A DNA stretch of 64,000 nucleotides from positions 1 to 64,000 of the forward strand of contig JASJEI010000003.1 in assembly GCA_030064795.1 (NCBI GenBank), written 5' to 3'. Origin of the DNA: Pleurocapsa sp. MO_226.B13. Lineage in GTDB: Bacteria > Cyanobacteriota > Cyanobacteriia > Cyanobacteriales > Xenococcaceae. The notes under the pieces are model-generated. The model was not told the origin of the DNA, ran no database searches, and saw only the letters and a program-made list of their open reading frames with translations. Below, one piece after another: positions 45,340-55,057 of the stretch. A program made the translations under genes and the position numbers. Positions within the stretch are counted from its first letter, which is position 1. Every line of letters begins with the position of its first letter.

Positions 45340-46244
45340 CCAAAATCTGATACCCAAGGATAGAGCTTAAACTCGTCGCGCAGAAAATTGATAAAACAAG
45401 CTACTTTAGCCGATTTAAACCGTCCTCGACGATATACTGCGTATATTGGTAAGGTAATGGGTTGGTATTCAGATAAGATGATTTTTAAACGCTCGGTATT
45501 GATTTCATCGCCAAATAACCAAATCGGTGCAACAGCAATTCCTAAACCTGTTAACACTGCTTGGCGAATGGCTACTGAATTATCAGCTTTAAAGTTTCCC
45601 TGCACTTTGACAATTATTGCCGAACCCGACAAGTCTTGAAAATGCCATTCATTACCAGTAGAGAGACGAGTATAAACAATACAGTTATAGTTAATTAGTT
45701 CTTGGGGCGATCGCGGTTCTCCTGCTTGCTCAAAATAACTAACAGCACCAATAGTTACCCTGCGCGTCACACCAATGCGTTCGGCAATTAAGGAGGTATC
45801 TCGATGCTTGCCAATTCTGATTGCCAAATCTACCCCCTCTTCTACTAAATCGACAAAGCGATCGCTCATCATCAAATCGATTTTAATCTCTGGATAACGA
45901 GCTAAAAAGGTTTTGAGACGGGGAACTATCTGCAAATGTCCAAAGGATACGGGACAGTTAATTCTCAGATTACCACTGGGTTTTTGTCTTTTACCGACAC
46001 TGGCTTCTGCTGCTGCTACGCTATCGATGATTTGTTGCGAGTAAGCATAAAACTGTTCTCCCGCTTCAGTCAGATTTAACTTTCTCGTCGATCGCGTCAG
46101 TAACTGTACGTCCAAATATTCCTCTAAAGCAGCAATTTGTTTGCTTATTGTCGGTTGGGTAGTATTCATTTCTCTGGCTACCGCCGAAAAACTCCCAGTT
46201 TCTACCGTCCGTACAAAACTTTTAATACAGGCAAGGCGATCCAT
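45333..46244 (-). CDS. LysR family transcriptional regulator
   Basis: The 303-residue protein has the LysR winged helix-turn-helix near residues 18-37 (SFSAVAREMNTTQPTISKQI) followed by the linker helix and the periplasmic-binding-protein-like effector domain (RINCPVSFGHLQIVPRL, then RFVDLVEEGVDLAIRIG). This subgroup (CrgA-like) often regulates a neighbouring oxidoreductase. No such gene is divergent here; the next gene at 46607 is a glycosyltransferase. Its 3' end overlaps the 573-aa protein gene by 7 bases. Confidence 0.9.
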   Translation of the reverse strand: MDRLACIKSFVRTVETGSFSAVAREMNTTQPTISKQIAALEEYLDVQLLTRSTRKLNLTEAGEQFYAYSQQIIDSVAAAEASVGKRQKPSGNLRINCPVSFGHLQIVPRLKTFLARYPEIKIDLMMSDRFVDLVEEGVDLAIRIGKHRDTSLIAERIGVTRRVTIGAVSYFEQAGEPRSPQELINYNCIVYTRLSTGNEWHFQDLSGSAIIVKVQGNFKADNSVAIRQAVLTGLGIAVAPIWLFGDEINTERLKIILSEYQPITLPIYAVYRRGRFKSAKVACFINFLRDEFKLYPWVSDFGQ

Positions 46245-46606
46245 TATTTATCCATTTTAATTTGGTATAAATTATAGATTTTTCTCAATTCTTTTAGACA
46301 TTTAAGAAATACTAGTAATATATTTTGCTCTCTATCGAGCGAGCGATCGCTATAGTAATTTTTCAACCCATTTTAAGATAGAACCAAGTAATATCATTTC
46401 AGTTTTTAGTTAAGACAGATTGTTTGTAAGGGCGTTTCGCGAAACGCCCTTACCGAGATTTATGTGTCTTAGGTATTTTCTAAATTGATATAAGAGAGAA
46501 CCAAAAAAATAGTTATTAACGATATGTTCATCATCGATCGCCTATAAAGAAAGATAATTTCAAAACTCTACTCTACAAAAAAGCTTAGTAAATCAGGGAA
46601 ATTTAG
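46245..46606. other. Non-coding gap with repeat and palindrome
   Basis: The 362-base divergent spacer holds no gene. It contains a HIP1 site near 46346, the palindrome at 46426-46453, and flanks that are themselves related in inverted orientation (ATATCATTTCAGTTTTTAG on the left; the right side ends ATTTTCTAAATTGATAT). Any promoters of the LysR and glycosyltransferase genes must lie here. Confidence 0.55.
46426..46453. repeat. Perfect 28-bp palindrome, second copy of type
   Basis: GTAAGGGCGTTTCG and CGAAACGCCCTTAC are exact reverse complements. It has the same length and outer sequence plan as 18848-18875, but the inner bases are changed in a way that keeps pairing. Longer imperfect arms surround it. 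Confidence 0.85.
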
Positions 46607-47887
46607 ATGAAAATAGCAATTTGGACATTAGGCACGCGGGGGGATGTACAGCCACTTGTGGCTTTAGCTTTAGGGTTAAAAAATATCGGTTACGAACCTT
46701 TAGTAATTTCAGCAAAAAACTATCAAGAGTTTGTCGAAGGTTTTGCTTTAGAATACTGCCCTCTGGAAGTAGATATGCGGCAAATTATACAAACTGAGGA
46801 GGCACAGAAGATGGCAAGAAGTGATAATCCTCTTAAATTCTTTACCAGTCATCTAGGTAAGACAGGAAAATTAAAGCAACTTGGGTTAGCTATTCAAGAA
46901 GAAATTTGGCAAGCTTGTTTAAACTGCGATGCTATTATTTGGCATCCTGGAATGAGCAATGGCTATTTTATGGCGAAGGAGTTAAGAATTCCCAGTATTA
47001 TGGCTAGTCCGTTTCCCTTAAGTCCTACCAAAGATTATCCTGCTATTGTGTTTTATAATGGGCTACGTTTGGGAAAACTTTATAATTTAATCTCTCATTT
47101 TGTTTTTGAACGAGGTTTTTGGCTGTTGTCTAGATCGGCAGTTCGAGAGTTTTGGCAAAACAAATCTCAAAATAATCCAGTCTCTTTGACCCCTGCAAGT
47201 CAATTGCAAGCTAAGAGTGGAATGCCGATAATTTATGGATACAGCGAGCATTTATTCTCTAGACCTTCTGAGTGGAGTGACAATATTCACATAACTGGCA
47301 GTTGGACTTTAGAAGAACCTCAATGGACAGCACCTTTAGATTTAATTAACTTTATTGAATCGGGAAAACCACCTCTCTATGTAGGTTTTGGCAGTATTAA
47401 AGATCTAAAAAAATTTCAGGAAACTATTGAAATTGTTCTCAAGGCTTTGGAACTCTCGAATCAGCGTGCCGTCATCGCGATGGGATGGAATAGTCTCGAT
47501 TTAAATCAAACTTTACCAAAAAACGTTTTTTTAATCGATAAAGCACCTCATACTTGGCTTTTCCCCAAAATGGCTGCTGTTATTCATCATGGAGGAGCGG
47601 GAACTACCGCAGCAGGACTATCTGCTGGCAAGCCTACCATCATTATTCCCCATGCTGCCGATCAACCTGCCTGGGGTAGAAGGGTTTACGAGCTTGGAGT
47701 TGGTTCAAAACCAATCTTTAAAACAGAATTAACTGCCGAAAGATTAGCAGGCGCGATCGCATTTGCTTTAGAGCCACAAGTTGTTGCTAAAGCTTCAAAA
47801 TTAGGGGAAAAGCTCCGAAAGGAAGATGGAGTCGATCGAGCTGTAAGAATTATTGATAGTTACCTGAAAGCAACTAAGAGTAATTAA
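46607..47887 (+). CDS. GT1-family glycosyltransferase (MGT/sterol-type)
   Basis: The 426-residue protein starts MKIAIWTLGTRGDVQPLVAL, the classical N-terminus of macrolide and sterol glucosyltransferases. The C-terminal nucleotide-sugar site is IHHGGAGTTAAGLSAGKPTI, then IIPHAADQPAWGRRVYELGV. Family members transfer glucose from UDP-glucose to lipids, sterols or antibiotics; the acceptor here is unknown. No clear carotenoid or lipid gene adjoins. The fold is GT-B. Confidence 0.9.
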   Translation: MKIAIWTLGTRGDVQPLVALALGLKNIGYEPLVISAKNYQEFVEGFALEYCPLEVDMRQIIQTEEAQKMARSDNPLKFFTSHLGKTGKLKQLGLAIQEEIWQACLNCDAIIWHPGMSNGYFMAKELRIPSIMASPFPLSPTKDYPAIVFYNGLRLGKLYNLISHFVFERGFWLLSRSAVREFWQNKSQNNPVSLTPASQLQAKSGMPIIYGYSEHLFSRPSEWSDNIHITGSWTLEEPQWTAPLDLINFIESGKPPLYVGFGSIKDLKKFQETIEIVLKALELSNQRAVIAMGWNSLDLNQTLPKNVFLIDKAPHTWLFPKMAAVIHHGGAGTTAAGLSAGKPTIIIPHAADQPAWGRRVYELGVGSKPIFKTELTAERLAGAIAFALEPQVVAKASKLGEKLRKEDGVDRAVRIIDSYLKATKSN

Positions 47888-47903
47888 AGCGATCGCCTTA
47901 GTG

Positions 47904-47960
47904 ATGGGAGTTTTAGTTGCAGTGTTGGTAATTTTGGGAATTGCCGTTGCTAGTATTTAG
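47904..47960 (+). CDS. Very short hydrophobic open frame
   Basis: Eighteen residues, MGVLVAVLVILGIAVASI, follow the glycosyltransferase by 16 bases and end 24 bases before the next gene. The peptide is a single membrane-like stretch. No ribosome-binding site is strong. It could be a small membrane peptide or chance. Confidence 0.15.
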   Translation: MGVLVAVLVILGIAVASI

Positions 47961-47984
47961 TAAATTTTTGCTCTCTTAATAAAC

Positions 47985-48692
47985 ATGAAAAATGCAATTG
48001 TAATCAGGCATATAGCATTTGAGGATTTAGGAACAATAGAATCGGTTCTGACTCAACGAGGATATGCGATCGAATACTTTGAGGCTGGAGTCGATCGTAT
48101 AGCTGAAATAGAACTTCTAACTCCAGATATTTTGATTGTATTAGGAGGCCCTATAGGGGTGTATGAAGAGAAAGATTATCCTTTCTTGACTGATGAAATA
48201 TCCTTATTGGAAAAACGTTTAAAAGCGGATTTACCTACATTAGGAATTTGTTTGGGGGCTCAAACGATCGCTCGTGCATTGGGAGCTAAGGTATACCCTG
48301 GAGAAAAAAAAGAAATTGGCTGGTCGGCGATCGAATTGAGCGAAGCCGGAAAGAACTCACCCTTAGTTCATTTAGTGAAAGACAACACGAGCGTTTTACA
48401 CTGGCATGGAGATACCTTTGATTTACCTACGGGTTCTACTCTGTTAGCTTCCACTAACCTTTACAAAAATCAAGCATTTTCTTGGGGTAAATCTTGCCTG
48501 GGACTGCAATTTCATCCAGAAGTGACAGCATTAAACTTAGAACGCTGGTTTATTGGTCATGCTTGTGAAATTAATGCTACACCCAATGTTAATGTAGCCA
48601 AGTTACGAGAAGACACCGCACTATACGCTAATGGATTAGTATCTCAGGCTACTAAAGTTTGGTCGGATTGGTTAGAGTCAATTCAACTTTAA
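47985..48692 (+). CDS. Class I glutamine amidotransferase-like protein
   Basis: The 235-residue protein has the triad Cys89 (LGICLGAQTI), His177 and Glu179 (LQFHPEV). It matches GMP-synthase-like stand-alone amidotransferases, which take ammonia from glutamine for an unknown partner, or hydrolyse gamma-glutamyl bonds. The start is MKNAIVIRHIAFEDLGTIES. It follows the glycosyltransferase by about 100 bases on the same strand. Confidence 0.9.
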   Translation: MKNAIVIRHIAFEDLGTIESVLTQRGYAIEYFEAGVDRIAEIELLTPDILIVLGGPIGVYEEKDYPFLTDEISLLEKRLKADLPTLGICLGAQTIARALGAKVYPGEKKEIGWSAIELSEAGKNSPLVHLVKDNTSVLHWHGDTFDLPTGSTLLASTNLYKNQAFSWGKSCLGLQFHPEVTALNLERWFIGHACEINATPNVNVAKLREDTALYANGLVSQATKVWSDWLESIQL

Positions 48693-48717
48693 GGAGACTT
48701 AGAAGAGGAGTTTTACA

Positions 48718-48825
48718 ATGAAACTGGAAACAAAACTAAACCTTCAGCTAAGCCAAGGTGGGGTAGTTGAACTTCTGTCCTTACTTTTAGCAATAAAGCG
48801 CGCTCGACTAACTATTCTGTTCTAA
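48718..48825 (+). CDS. Possible 35-residue small protein
   Basis: A short frame from ATG at 48718 has a good Shine-Dalgarno sequence (AGAGGAG, 6 bases before). It reads MKLETKLNLQLSQGGVVELL, then SLLLAIKRARLTILF. It overlaps the convergent hisD stop by 14 bases. I do not recognise it. Its placement after the amidotransferase and its ribosome-binding site make it worth listing, but it could be a remnant of a longer gene. Confidence 0.3.
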   Translation: MKLETKLNLQLSQGGVVELLSLLLAIKRARLTILF

Positions 48826-50104
48826 ATTTCACCGAGTCAGCATGAGAAGGTAGACCTTCTGCTTGAGCCAAAATTTGGATCGTGCTAGACATCTTTTTCA
48901 GAGCGGTGGAAGAATACTGAATTAGACTAGAGTGCTTCATAAAGGTTTCTACTCCCAAAGCCGAAGCATAGCGGGCTGCTCCAGAAGTCGGTAAAGTATG
49001 ATTTGGCCCTGCTAAATAATCTCCTGTAGCCTCTGGGGTCGAGTTACCGATAAAGATTGCTCCTGCGTGGCGTATTTGCTCGATTATGCTCCAGGGATCG
49101 ACGATCTCTAGCTCTAAATGTTCGGGCGCGAATAAATTAGAAAGTTCTGCTGCTGTTTCCAAAGATTCGACTACTACAATTAAACCGTAGTGAGCGATCG
49201 CTTTTTCAGTTAAAACCTTGCGGGGATGATTGGCAAGCTGTCTGGTAACTTCCTGTTGTACTTGCTTGGCCAAACTAGCATCTGTGGTAATTAGGATCGC
49301 TGCGGCCATCGGATCGTGTTCGGCTTGGGCTAAGAGATCGGCAGCTACGTAAACGGGGTTGGCTTGCTCGTCGGCAATAATCAAAACTTCAGATGGGCCT
49401 GCCAAAGAATCAATTCCGACCGTACCGTAAACCATTTTTTTTGCCAGGGTGACGTAAATATTTCCAGGGCCTGTAATTACATCGACTTTGGGTATGGTTT
49501 CAGTACCGTAGGCTAAGGCTCCTACTGCTTGCGCTCCTCCTACACGATAGATTTCATCAATTCCCGCTTCTTGGGCTGCTACCAATACCGCTGGATTGAT
49601 TTTACCGTCTTGACTGGGAGGCGTAACCATTACAATATGGGGAACTCGTGCTACTTTAGCGGGAATCGCATTCATTAACACCGTGCTGGGATAAGAGGCT
49701 CTACCCCCAGGTATATATAACCCTGCGCGATCGACAGGGTTGTAGCGTTTGCCTAGTACGACCTCGTGTTCTTCAAATTGAACCCAGGATTTGGGAACTC
49801 TCAGGCGGTGAAAAGCTTCTATTTTTTGACAAGCAATCTGAATCGCACTTAAAAGATCCTTAGATATTTGTTGGTAGGCAGCGTCTAATTCTGAGCCAGT
49901 TACTTTTAACTGGTCGGCTGTATATACTTGCCGATCGAATTTCTCAGTGTATTCTAACAAAGCGCGATCGCCCCTTTGCCTGATATCATTAATGATTTCT
50001 CTAACGATTGCTTCTTTGGGCTGAATATCCTCACCATTATTGCGATCGCCAATACGTCTTAATTCTGCTTCTGCCTCAGTTTGCCGATCGATTATTCGCA
50101 GCAT
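48812..50104 (-). CDS. hisD: Histidinol dehydrogenase
   Basis: The Met at 50104 gives 430 residues (MLRIIDRQTEAEAELRRI); another ATG lies six codons upstream at 50122. The enzyme oxidises histidinol to histidine in two NAD-dependent steps with a zinc ion. Conserved segments are GPGNIYVTLAKKMVYG, GIDSLAGPSEVLIIAD, the QAEHDP zinc-ligand motif, and AGPNHTLPTSGAARY. It is separated from hisG and stands alone. Confidence 0.96.
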   Translation of the reverse strand: MLRIIDRQTEAEAELRRIGDRNNGEDIQPKEAIVREIINDIRQRGDRALLEYTEKFDRQVYTADQLKVTGSELDAAYQQISKDLLSAIQIACQKIEAFHRLRVPKSWVQFEEHEVVLGKRYNPVDRAGLYIPGGRASYPSTVLMNAIPAKVARVPHIVMVTPPSQDGKINPAVLVAAQEAGIDEIYRVGGAQAVGALAYGTETIPKVDVITGPGNIYVTLAKKMVYGTVGIDSLAGPSEVLIIADEQANPVYVAADLLAQAEHDPMAAAILITTDASLAKQVQQEVTRQLANHPRKVLTEKAIAHYGLIVVVESLETAAELSNLFAPEHLELEIVDPWSIIEQIRHAGAIFIGNSTPEATGDYLAGPNHTLPTSGAARYASALGVETFMKHSSLIQYSSTALKKMSSTIQILAQAEGLPSHADSVKFRTE

Positions 50105-50288
50105 CGAGATCCCCATATCCATTTTGATCCTTTAATAAGCGTAGCGAGCTTTTACTTCATTACCTATTATAAAAATCTTTACAGTAATTTACTCACCATC
50201 TTCTTTAGCTTAACGTGAATCTCTGGTAACTCGCTTTTTTCCTTTCTTACACCATCGAGCGTCTATCTGCAAATATTAATTGGTTTAC

Positions 50289-50318
50289 TTGACATAATTA
50301 TCTAATAATTGTTAAGCT
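50289..50318 (+). promoter_or_regulatory. Candidate rpsT promoter
   Basis: A perfect -35, TTGACA (50289-50294), with a weak -10, TAAGCT (50313-50318), 18 bases further. The transcript would begin about 55 bases before the rpsT GTG. The -10 is poor, so the true site may differ. Confidence 0.35.
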
Positions 50319-50382
50319 TTAAAATCCAATTCTATATGTATTTCCAAAATTAATTACAAGGCAAATTTCTGTTTAAACAACT

Positions 50383-50673
50383 GTGGCTAATTCTAAATCG
50401 GCGATCAAACGTATCAGAACAGCAGAGCGCAACCGTTTGCGTAACAAGGCTTACAAATCTGCGCTTAGAACTTTAACCAAAAACTATTTTGGTGCGGTTG
50501 AAGCATATACAGCCGAACCAACCCCCGAAAACATGGAAGTTGTCCAACAATCTATGTCAGCAGCTTACAGTAAAATCGACAAAGCGGTTAAACGTAAAGT
50601 AATTCACAGAAACAATGGAGCTAGAAAAAAAGCGCGAATCGCTAGAGTTTTAAAAAAGGCGACGGCTTCTTAA
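50383..50673 (+). CDS. rpsT: 30S ribosomal protein S20
   Basis: The 96-residue protein is very basic and helical: [20 protein letters not shown], then [21 protein letters not shown]20 binds 16S rRNA early in small-subunit assembly. The start is GTG at 50383, giving the normal N-terminus. It leads the rpsT-tatD-rpoBC1C2 block, a common cyanobacterial order. Confidence 0.97.
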   Translation: MANSKSAIKRIRTAERNRLRNKAYKSALRTLTKNYFGAVEAYTAEPTPENMEVVQQSMSAAYSKIDKAVKRKVIHRNNGARKKARIARVLKKATAS

Positions 50674-50768
50674 ACTAAAAATTGCTTTGGTTGTACTGAG
50701 CGGTTTTAGGTTACTAGCTAATTCTATAAAAAGAGCATACTTTAAATAATAGGCAATACACCAAGTAA

Positions 50769-51554
50769 ATGCAGTTAGTAGATACCCATGTTCACATCAA
50801 CTTTGATGTTTTTCAAGGGAATTTAAGTTCGTTGCAGCAGCGTTGGCAAGATGCCGGTGTGGTTCACTTAGTGCATTCTTGTGTGGAACCAGAAGAATTT
50901 CAGGGAATACAGTCCTTAGCGGATCGTTTCCCTGAATTGTCGTTTGCAGTTGGGTTGCATCCTTTGGATGTAGACAAGTGGCAAGATAATACTGCCGAAC
51001 AAATTAGAAATTTAGCGAGTTCGGATCGGCGGGTGGTGGCAATCGGGGAAACAGGGTTAGACTTTTATAAGGCAGATAATTACGACCGACAAATTTTAGC
51101 TTTGCAAGCACAATTGAGAATAGCTAAAGAATTGGATAAGCCCGTAATTATTCATTGTCGAGAGGCAGCAGCTAGGTTGAGAGAGGTGCTAGTAGACTTT
51201 TGGTCGAATGAGGGGCAAGTTCGAGGTGTTATGCACTGTTGGGGAGGTAATGAGGAAGAGACACGATGGTTCTTAGACTTGGGTTTTTATATTAGTTATA
51301 GCGGTATTGTAACTTTCAAAAATGCCAAACAAGTTCAAGCAGCTGCCAAGATCGTTCCTAGAGATCGTCTCCTGGTTGAAACCGACTGTCCATTTTTAGC
51401 ACCCGTTCCTCGAAGAGGCAAAACCAATGAACCCTCTTATGTACTTCATGTAGCTAAAAAGGTAGCTCAATTACGTCAAACTGACTTGGAAACTATTGCC
51501 CAGCAAACCACTGCTAATGCCTGTCGCTTGTTTAATATTCAGTTAAAAAACTAA
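50769..51554 (+). CDS. tatD: TatD family hydrolase
   Basis: The 261-residue protein has the TatD metal-binding sites: VDTHVHIN near the start, the Glu in [17 protein letters not shown] near 140, and [14 protein letters not shown] near 210-222. These enzymes are 3'-5' DNA exonucleases (Mg-dependent) with a TIM-barrel. It sits between rpsT and rpoB; the spacing to rpoB is 89 bases. Confidence 0.93.
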   Translation: MQLVDTHVHINFDVFQGNLSSLQQRWQDAGVVHLVHSCVEPEEFQGIQSLADRFPELSFAVGLHPLDVDKWQDNTAEQIRNLASSDRRVVAIGETGLDFYKADNYDRQILALQAQLRIAKELDKPVIIHCREAAARLREVLVDFWSNEGQVRGVMHCWGGNEEETRWFLDLGFYISYSGIVTFKNAKQVQAAAKIVPRDRLLVETDCPFLAPVPRRGKTNEPSYVLHVAKKVAQLRQTDLETIAQQTTANACRLFNIQLKN

Positions 51555-51643
51555 TCGCACCTTAAAATTAACGCTTTTAAAATTTAGGTTCTTAATTTTT
51601 TCCGTAGAAGCCGAACTAAAAAATAGTAACAATCAGAATCTTC

Positions 51644-54600
51644 ATGACTAATCTGAAATACAACTTGCTACCAGACTTAATCGAAATTCAACGCTCTAGC
51701 TTTCGTTGGTTTCTCGAAGAGGGGTTAATCGAAGAACTCAATAGTTTTTCACCAATAACCGACTATACGGGTAAATTCGAGCTACATTTTATGGGCGAGA
51801 ACTATCGGTTAAAAGAACCTAAGTACTCGATGGAAGAGGCAAAACGCCGTGACAGTACTTATAACGTCCAGGTATACGTTCCTACCCGTTTGATTGATAA
51901 AGAAAGCGGTGAGATTAAGGAGATGGAAGTATTTGTGGGCGATCTTCCTCTAATGACCGATCGCGGTACTTTTATTATTAACGGTGCAGAAAGGGTCATT
52001 GTCAATCAGATCGTGCGTTCCCCTGGGGTATATTACAAAGCAGAAACCGATAAAAATGGTCGCCGTACCTATTCTGCTTCGTTAATTCCCAATCGTGGAG
52101 CTTGGTTAAAATTTGAAACCGATAAAAATGGCTTAGTTTGGGTCAGAATTGATAAGACTCGCAAGCTTTCAGCTCAAGTATTGCTCAAGGCGATCGGTTT
52201 GAGCGATAACGAGATTATGGATGGAATTCGACATCCTGACTTCTATCAAAAAACCCTGGATAAGGAAGGCAATCCCAGTGAAGAAGAAGCATTGCTGGAA
52301 TTATATCGTAAATTGCGTCCTGGCGAACCCCCTACTGTTAGCGGTGGACAGCAACTGTTAGAATCTCGTTTCTTTGATTCCAAACGCTACGATTTAGGAC
52401 GAGTCGGTCGTTACAAACTTAATAAGAAACTACGTCTTACCGTTCCCGACACTACTAGAATCCTGACTACCACCGATATCTTAGCAGCAGTAGCCTACTT
52501 GATAAACCTAGAATTTGATGGTGGTAGCACCGATGATATCGATCACTTAGGAAATCGTCGAGTACGCTCGGTTGGAGAACTACTACAAAACCAAGTCAGA
52601 GTAGGTCTTAACCGTTTAGAAAGAATTATTCGCGAACGGATGACCGTTAGTGAAGCCAATAGTTTAACTCCAGCAGCACTTGTCAACCCCAAACCCTTGG
52701 TAGCAGCGATCAAAGAATTTTTTGGTTCTTCTCAGCTATCGCAGTTTATGGATCAAACCAACCCTTTAGCAGAGTTAACTCATAAACGTCGTCTTTCTGC
52801 CCTTGGCCCTGGTGGTTTGACCAGAGAAAGAGCGGGCTTTGCAGTGCGAGATATTCACCCCACTCAATATGGTCGGATCTGTCCTGTAGAAACTCCTGAG
52901 GGCCCTAATGCTGGTTTAATTGGTTCGCTGGCTACCTATGCCCGTGTCAATCCTTACGGCTTTATTGCTACACCCTATTATCGTGTCGATCGTGGTCGGG
53001 TTTTAAAAGATGAAGATCCCGTATATCTCACGGCTGATGAAGAAGACGATATGAGAGTCGCACCAGGAGATGTGGCTACCGATGATGATGGTTACATTTT
53101 AGGTGAAACCATTGCTATTCGTTATCGTCAGGAATTTTCTACCTGTAATCCCGATGAGGTAGATTATGTAGCGATTTCTCCCGTACAGATTGTTTCTGTA
53201 GCGACTAGCTTGATTCCTTTCTTAGAACACGACGATGCTAACCGCGCCCTGATGGGTTCTAATATGCAACGTCAGGCCGTACCTTTATTGCGTCCCGAAC
53301 GCCCCTTAGTAGGGACGGGACTCGAAGCTCAGGCTGCACGAGATTCGGGTATGGTCGTAGTTTCTCGTACTCATGGTATCGTTACCTATGTCGATGCCAA
53401 GGAAGTTAGAGTCAGAGTTGAAGAGGGCAACAATGGCTTGTATGCTCCCGAACCTGGAGAGGAAATTACCTATAAACTGCAAAAGTATCAGCGTTCCAAC
53501 CAAGATACCTGCCTCAATCAACGTCCTCTAGTCTATGCGGGAGAAGATGTAGTCCCAGGTCAGGTATTGGCAGACGGTTCGTCTACCGAAGGAGGGGAAC
53601 TAGCCCTGGGACAAAACGTTCTGGTGGCTTATATGCCCTGGGAAGGTTACAACTACGAAGACGCGATTCTTATTAGCGAGCGTTTGGTTTATGACGATGT
53701 TTACACTAGTATCCACGTCGAAAAATTTGAAATTGAAGCCAGACAAACCAAGTTAGGACCCGAAGAAATCACCAGAGAGATTCCCAACGTCGGGGAAGAT
53801 GCCCTGCGCAACCTAGACGAAAGAGGGATTATTCATATCGGTGCTTGGGTAGAAGCGGGAGAAATTCTAGTAGGGAAAGTAACTCCCAAAGGAGAATCAG
53901 ATCAGCCCCCTGAAGAAAAGCTACTCAGAGCGATCTTTGGTGAGAAAGCCAGAGATGTAAGAGATAACTCGCTACGAGTTCCCAATGGTGAAAAAGGTAG
54001 GGTCGTAGACGTTCGTGTCTTTACTAGAGAACAAGGCGACGAATTACCGCCTGGGGCGAATATGGTCGTGCGGATTTATGTCGCTCAAAAACGCAAGATT
54101 CAGGTAGGCGATAAAATGGCTGGTCGTCACGGTAATAAAGGAATTATCTCTCGGATCTTACCAATTGAAGATATGCCCTATCTCCCCGACGGTACTCCGA
54201 TTGACATCGCCCTCAATCCTCTGGGCGTTCCTTCGCGGATGAATGTCGGGCAGGTCTTTGAGTGTCTTTTGGGTTGGGCTGGTGAAAATCTAGCAATGCG
54301 CTTCAAGATGATGCCTTTTGATGAAATGTATGGGAAAGAAGCATCGAGAGAAACCGTCCACGGCAAAATCCAGGAATCTTCGCACAAGCCAGGCAAGTCT
54401 TGGGTATATGACGAGAACAATCCAGGTAAAATTCAGGTCTTTGACGGACGGACTGGAGAACCCTTCGATCGCCCTGTAACTGTGGGTAAAGCCTATATGC
54501 TCAAGTTAGTTCACCTAGTAGATGATAAGATTCATGCTCGTTCTACTGGTCCTTACTCTTTAGTTACACAACAGCCTTTGGGTGGTAAAGCACAGCAAGG

Positions 54601-54955
54601 CGGACAGCGTTTTGGAGAAATGGAGGTCTGGGCATTGGAAGCTTATGGCGCGGCCTATACCCTACAAGAACTATTAACGGTTAAATCCGATGATATGCAG
54701 GGACGTAACGAAGCTCTCAATTCAATTGTTAAAGGAAAACCAATTCCTCGTCCTGGTACGCCAGAATCCTTTAAAGTATTGATGCGAGAACTCCAGTCAT
54801 TAGGCTTAGATATTGCGGTACACAAACTCGAAGCAGTAGAAGACGGCAGTAGCCGTGATGTAGAAGTAGATTTAATGGCAGACACTCCCCGCCGTACTCC
54901 TAACCGACCCACCTATGAATCCTTGCAGAGAGAAGAAACCACTGAAGAAGTATAA
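51644..54955 (+). CDS. rpoB: RNA polymerase beta subunit
   Basis: The 1103-residue protein starts [20 protein letters not shown] and ends in a Glu-rich tail. Rifampicin-region sequence ([20 protein letters not shown]), the catalytic-centre segments [20 protein letters not shown], and [20 protein letters not shown] are all present. It holds one side of the active cleft. rpoC1 follows after 102 bases. Confidence 0.99.
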   Translation: MTNLKYNLLPDLIEIQRSSFRWFLEEGLIEELNSFSPITDYTGKFELHFMGENYRLKEPKYSMEEAKRRDSTYNVQVYVPTRLIDKESGEIKEMEVFVGDLPLMTDRGTFIINGAERVIVNQIVRSPGVYYKAETDKNGRRTYSASLIPNRGAWLKFETDKNGLVWVRIDKTRKLSAQVLLKAIGLSDNEIMDGIRHPDFYQKTLDKEGNPSEEEALLELYRKLRPGEPPTVSGGQQLLESRFFDSKRYDLGRVGRYKLNKKLRLTVPDTTRILTTTDILAAVAYLINLEFDGGSTDDIDHLGNRRVRSVGELLQNQVRVGLNRLERIIRERMTVSEANSLTPAALVNPKPLVAAIKEFFGSSQLSQFMDQTNPLAELTHKRRLSALGPGGLTRERAGFAVRDIHPTQYGRICPVETPEGPNAGLIGSLATYARVNPYGFIATPYYRVDRGRVLKDEDPVYLTADEEDDMRVAPGDVATDDDGYILGETIAIRYRQEFSTCNPDEVDYVAISPVQIVSVATSLIPFLEHDDANRALMGSNMQRQAVPLLRPERPLVGTGLEAQAARDSGMVVVSRTHGIVTYVDAKEVRVRVEEGNNGLYAPEPGEEITYKLQKYQRSNQDTCLNQRPLVYAGEDVVPGQVLADGSSTEGGELALGQNVLVAYMPWEGYNYEDAILISERLVYDDVYTSIHVEKFEIEARQTKLGPEEITREIPNVGEDALRNLDERGIIHIGAWVEAGEILVGKVTPKGESDQPPEEKLLRAIFGEKARDVRDNSLRVPNGEKGRVVDVRVFTREQGDELPPGANMVVRIYVAQKRKIQVGDKMAGRHGNKGIISRILPIEDMPYLPDGTPIDIALNPLGVPSRMNVGQVFECLLGWAGENLAMRFKMMPFDEMYGKEASRETVHGKIQESSHKPGKSWVYDENNPGKIQVFDGRTGEPFDRPVTVGKAYMLKLVHLVDDKIHARSTGPYSLVTQQPLGGKAQQGGQRFGEMEVWALEAYGAAYTLQELLTVKSDDMQGRNEALNSIVKGKPIPRPGTPESFKVLMRELQSLGLDIAVHKLEAVEDGSSRDVEVDLMADTPRRTPNRPTYESLQREETTEEV

Positions 54956-55057
54956 GCGTTAAAAAATGAAGTATGGGGAAGAAAAAATATCTTCCTCATG
55001 CCTTAAAAGCGATCGCCAACAGATAACCAATTTCCAATCCCTAATTTTCAGTCAATA

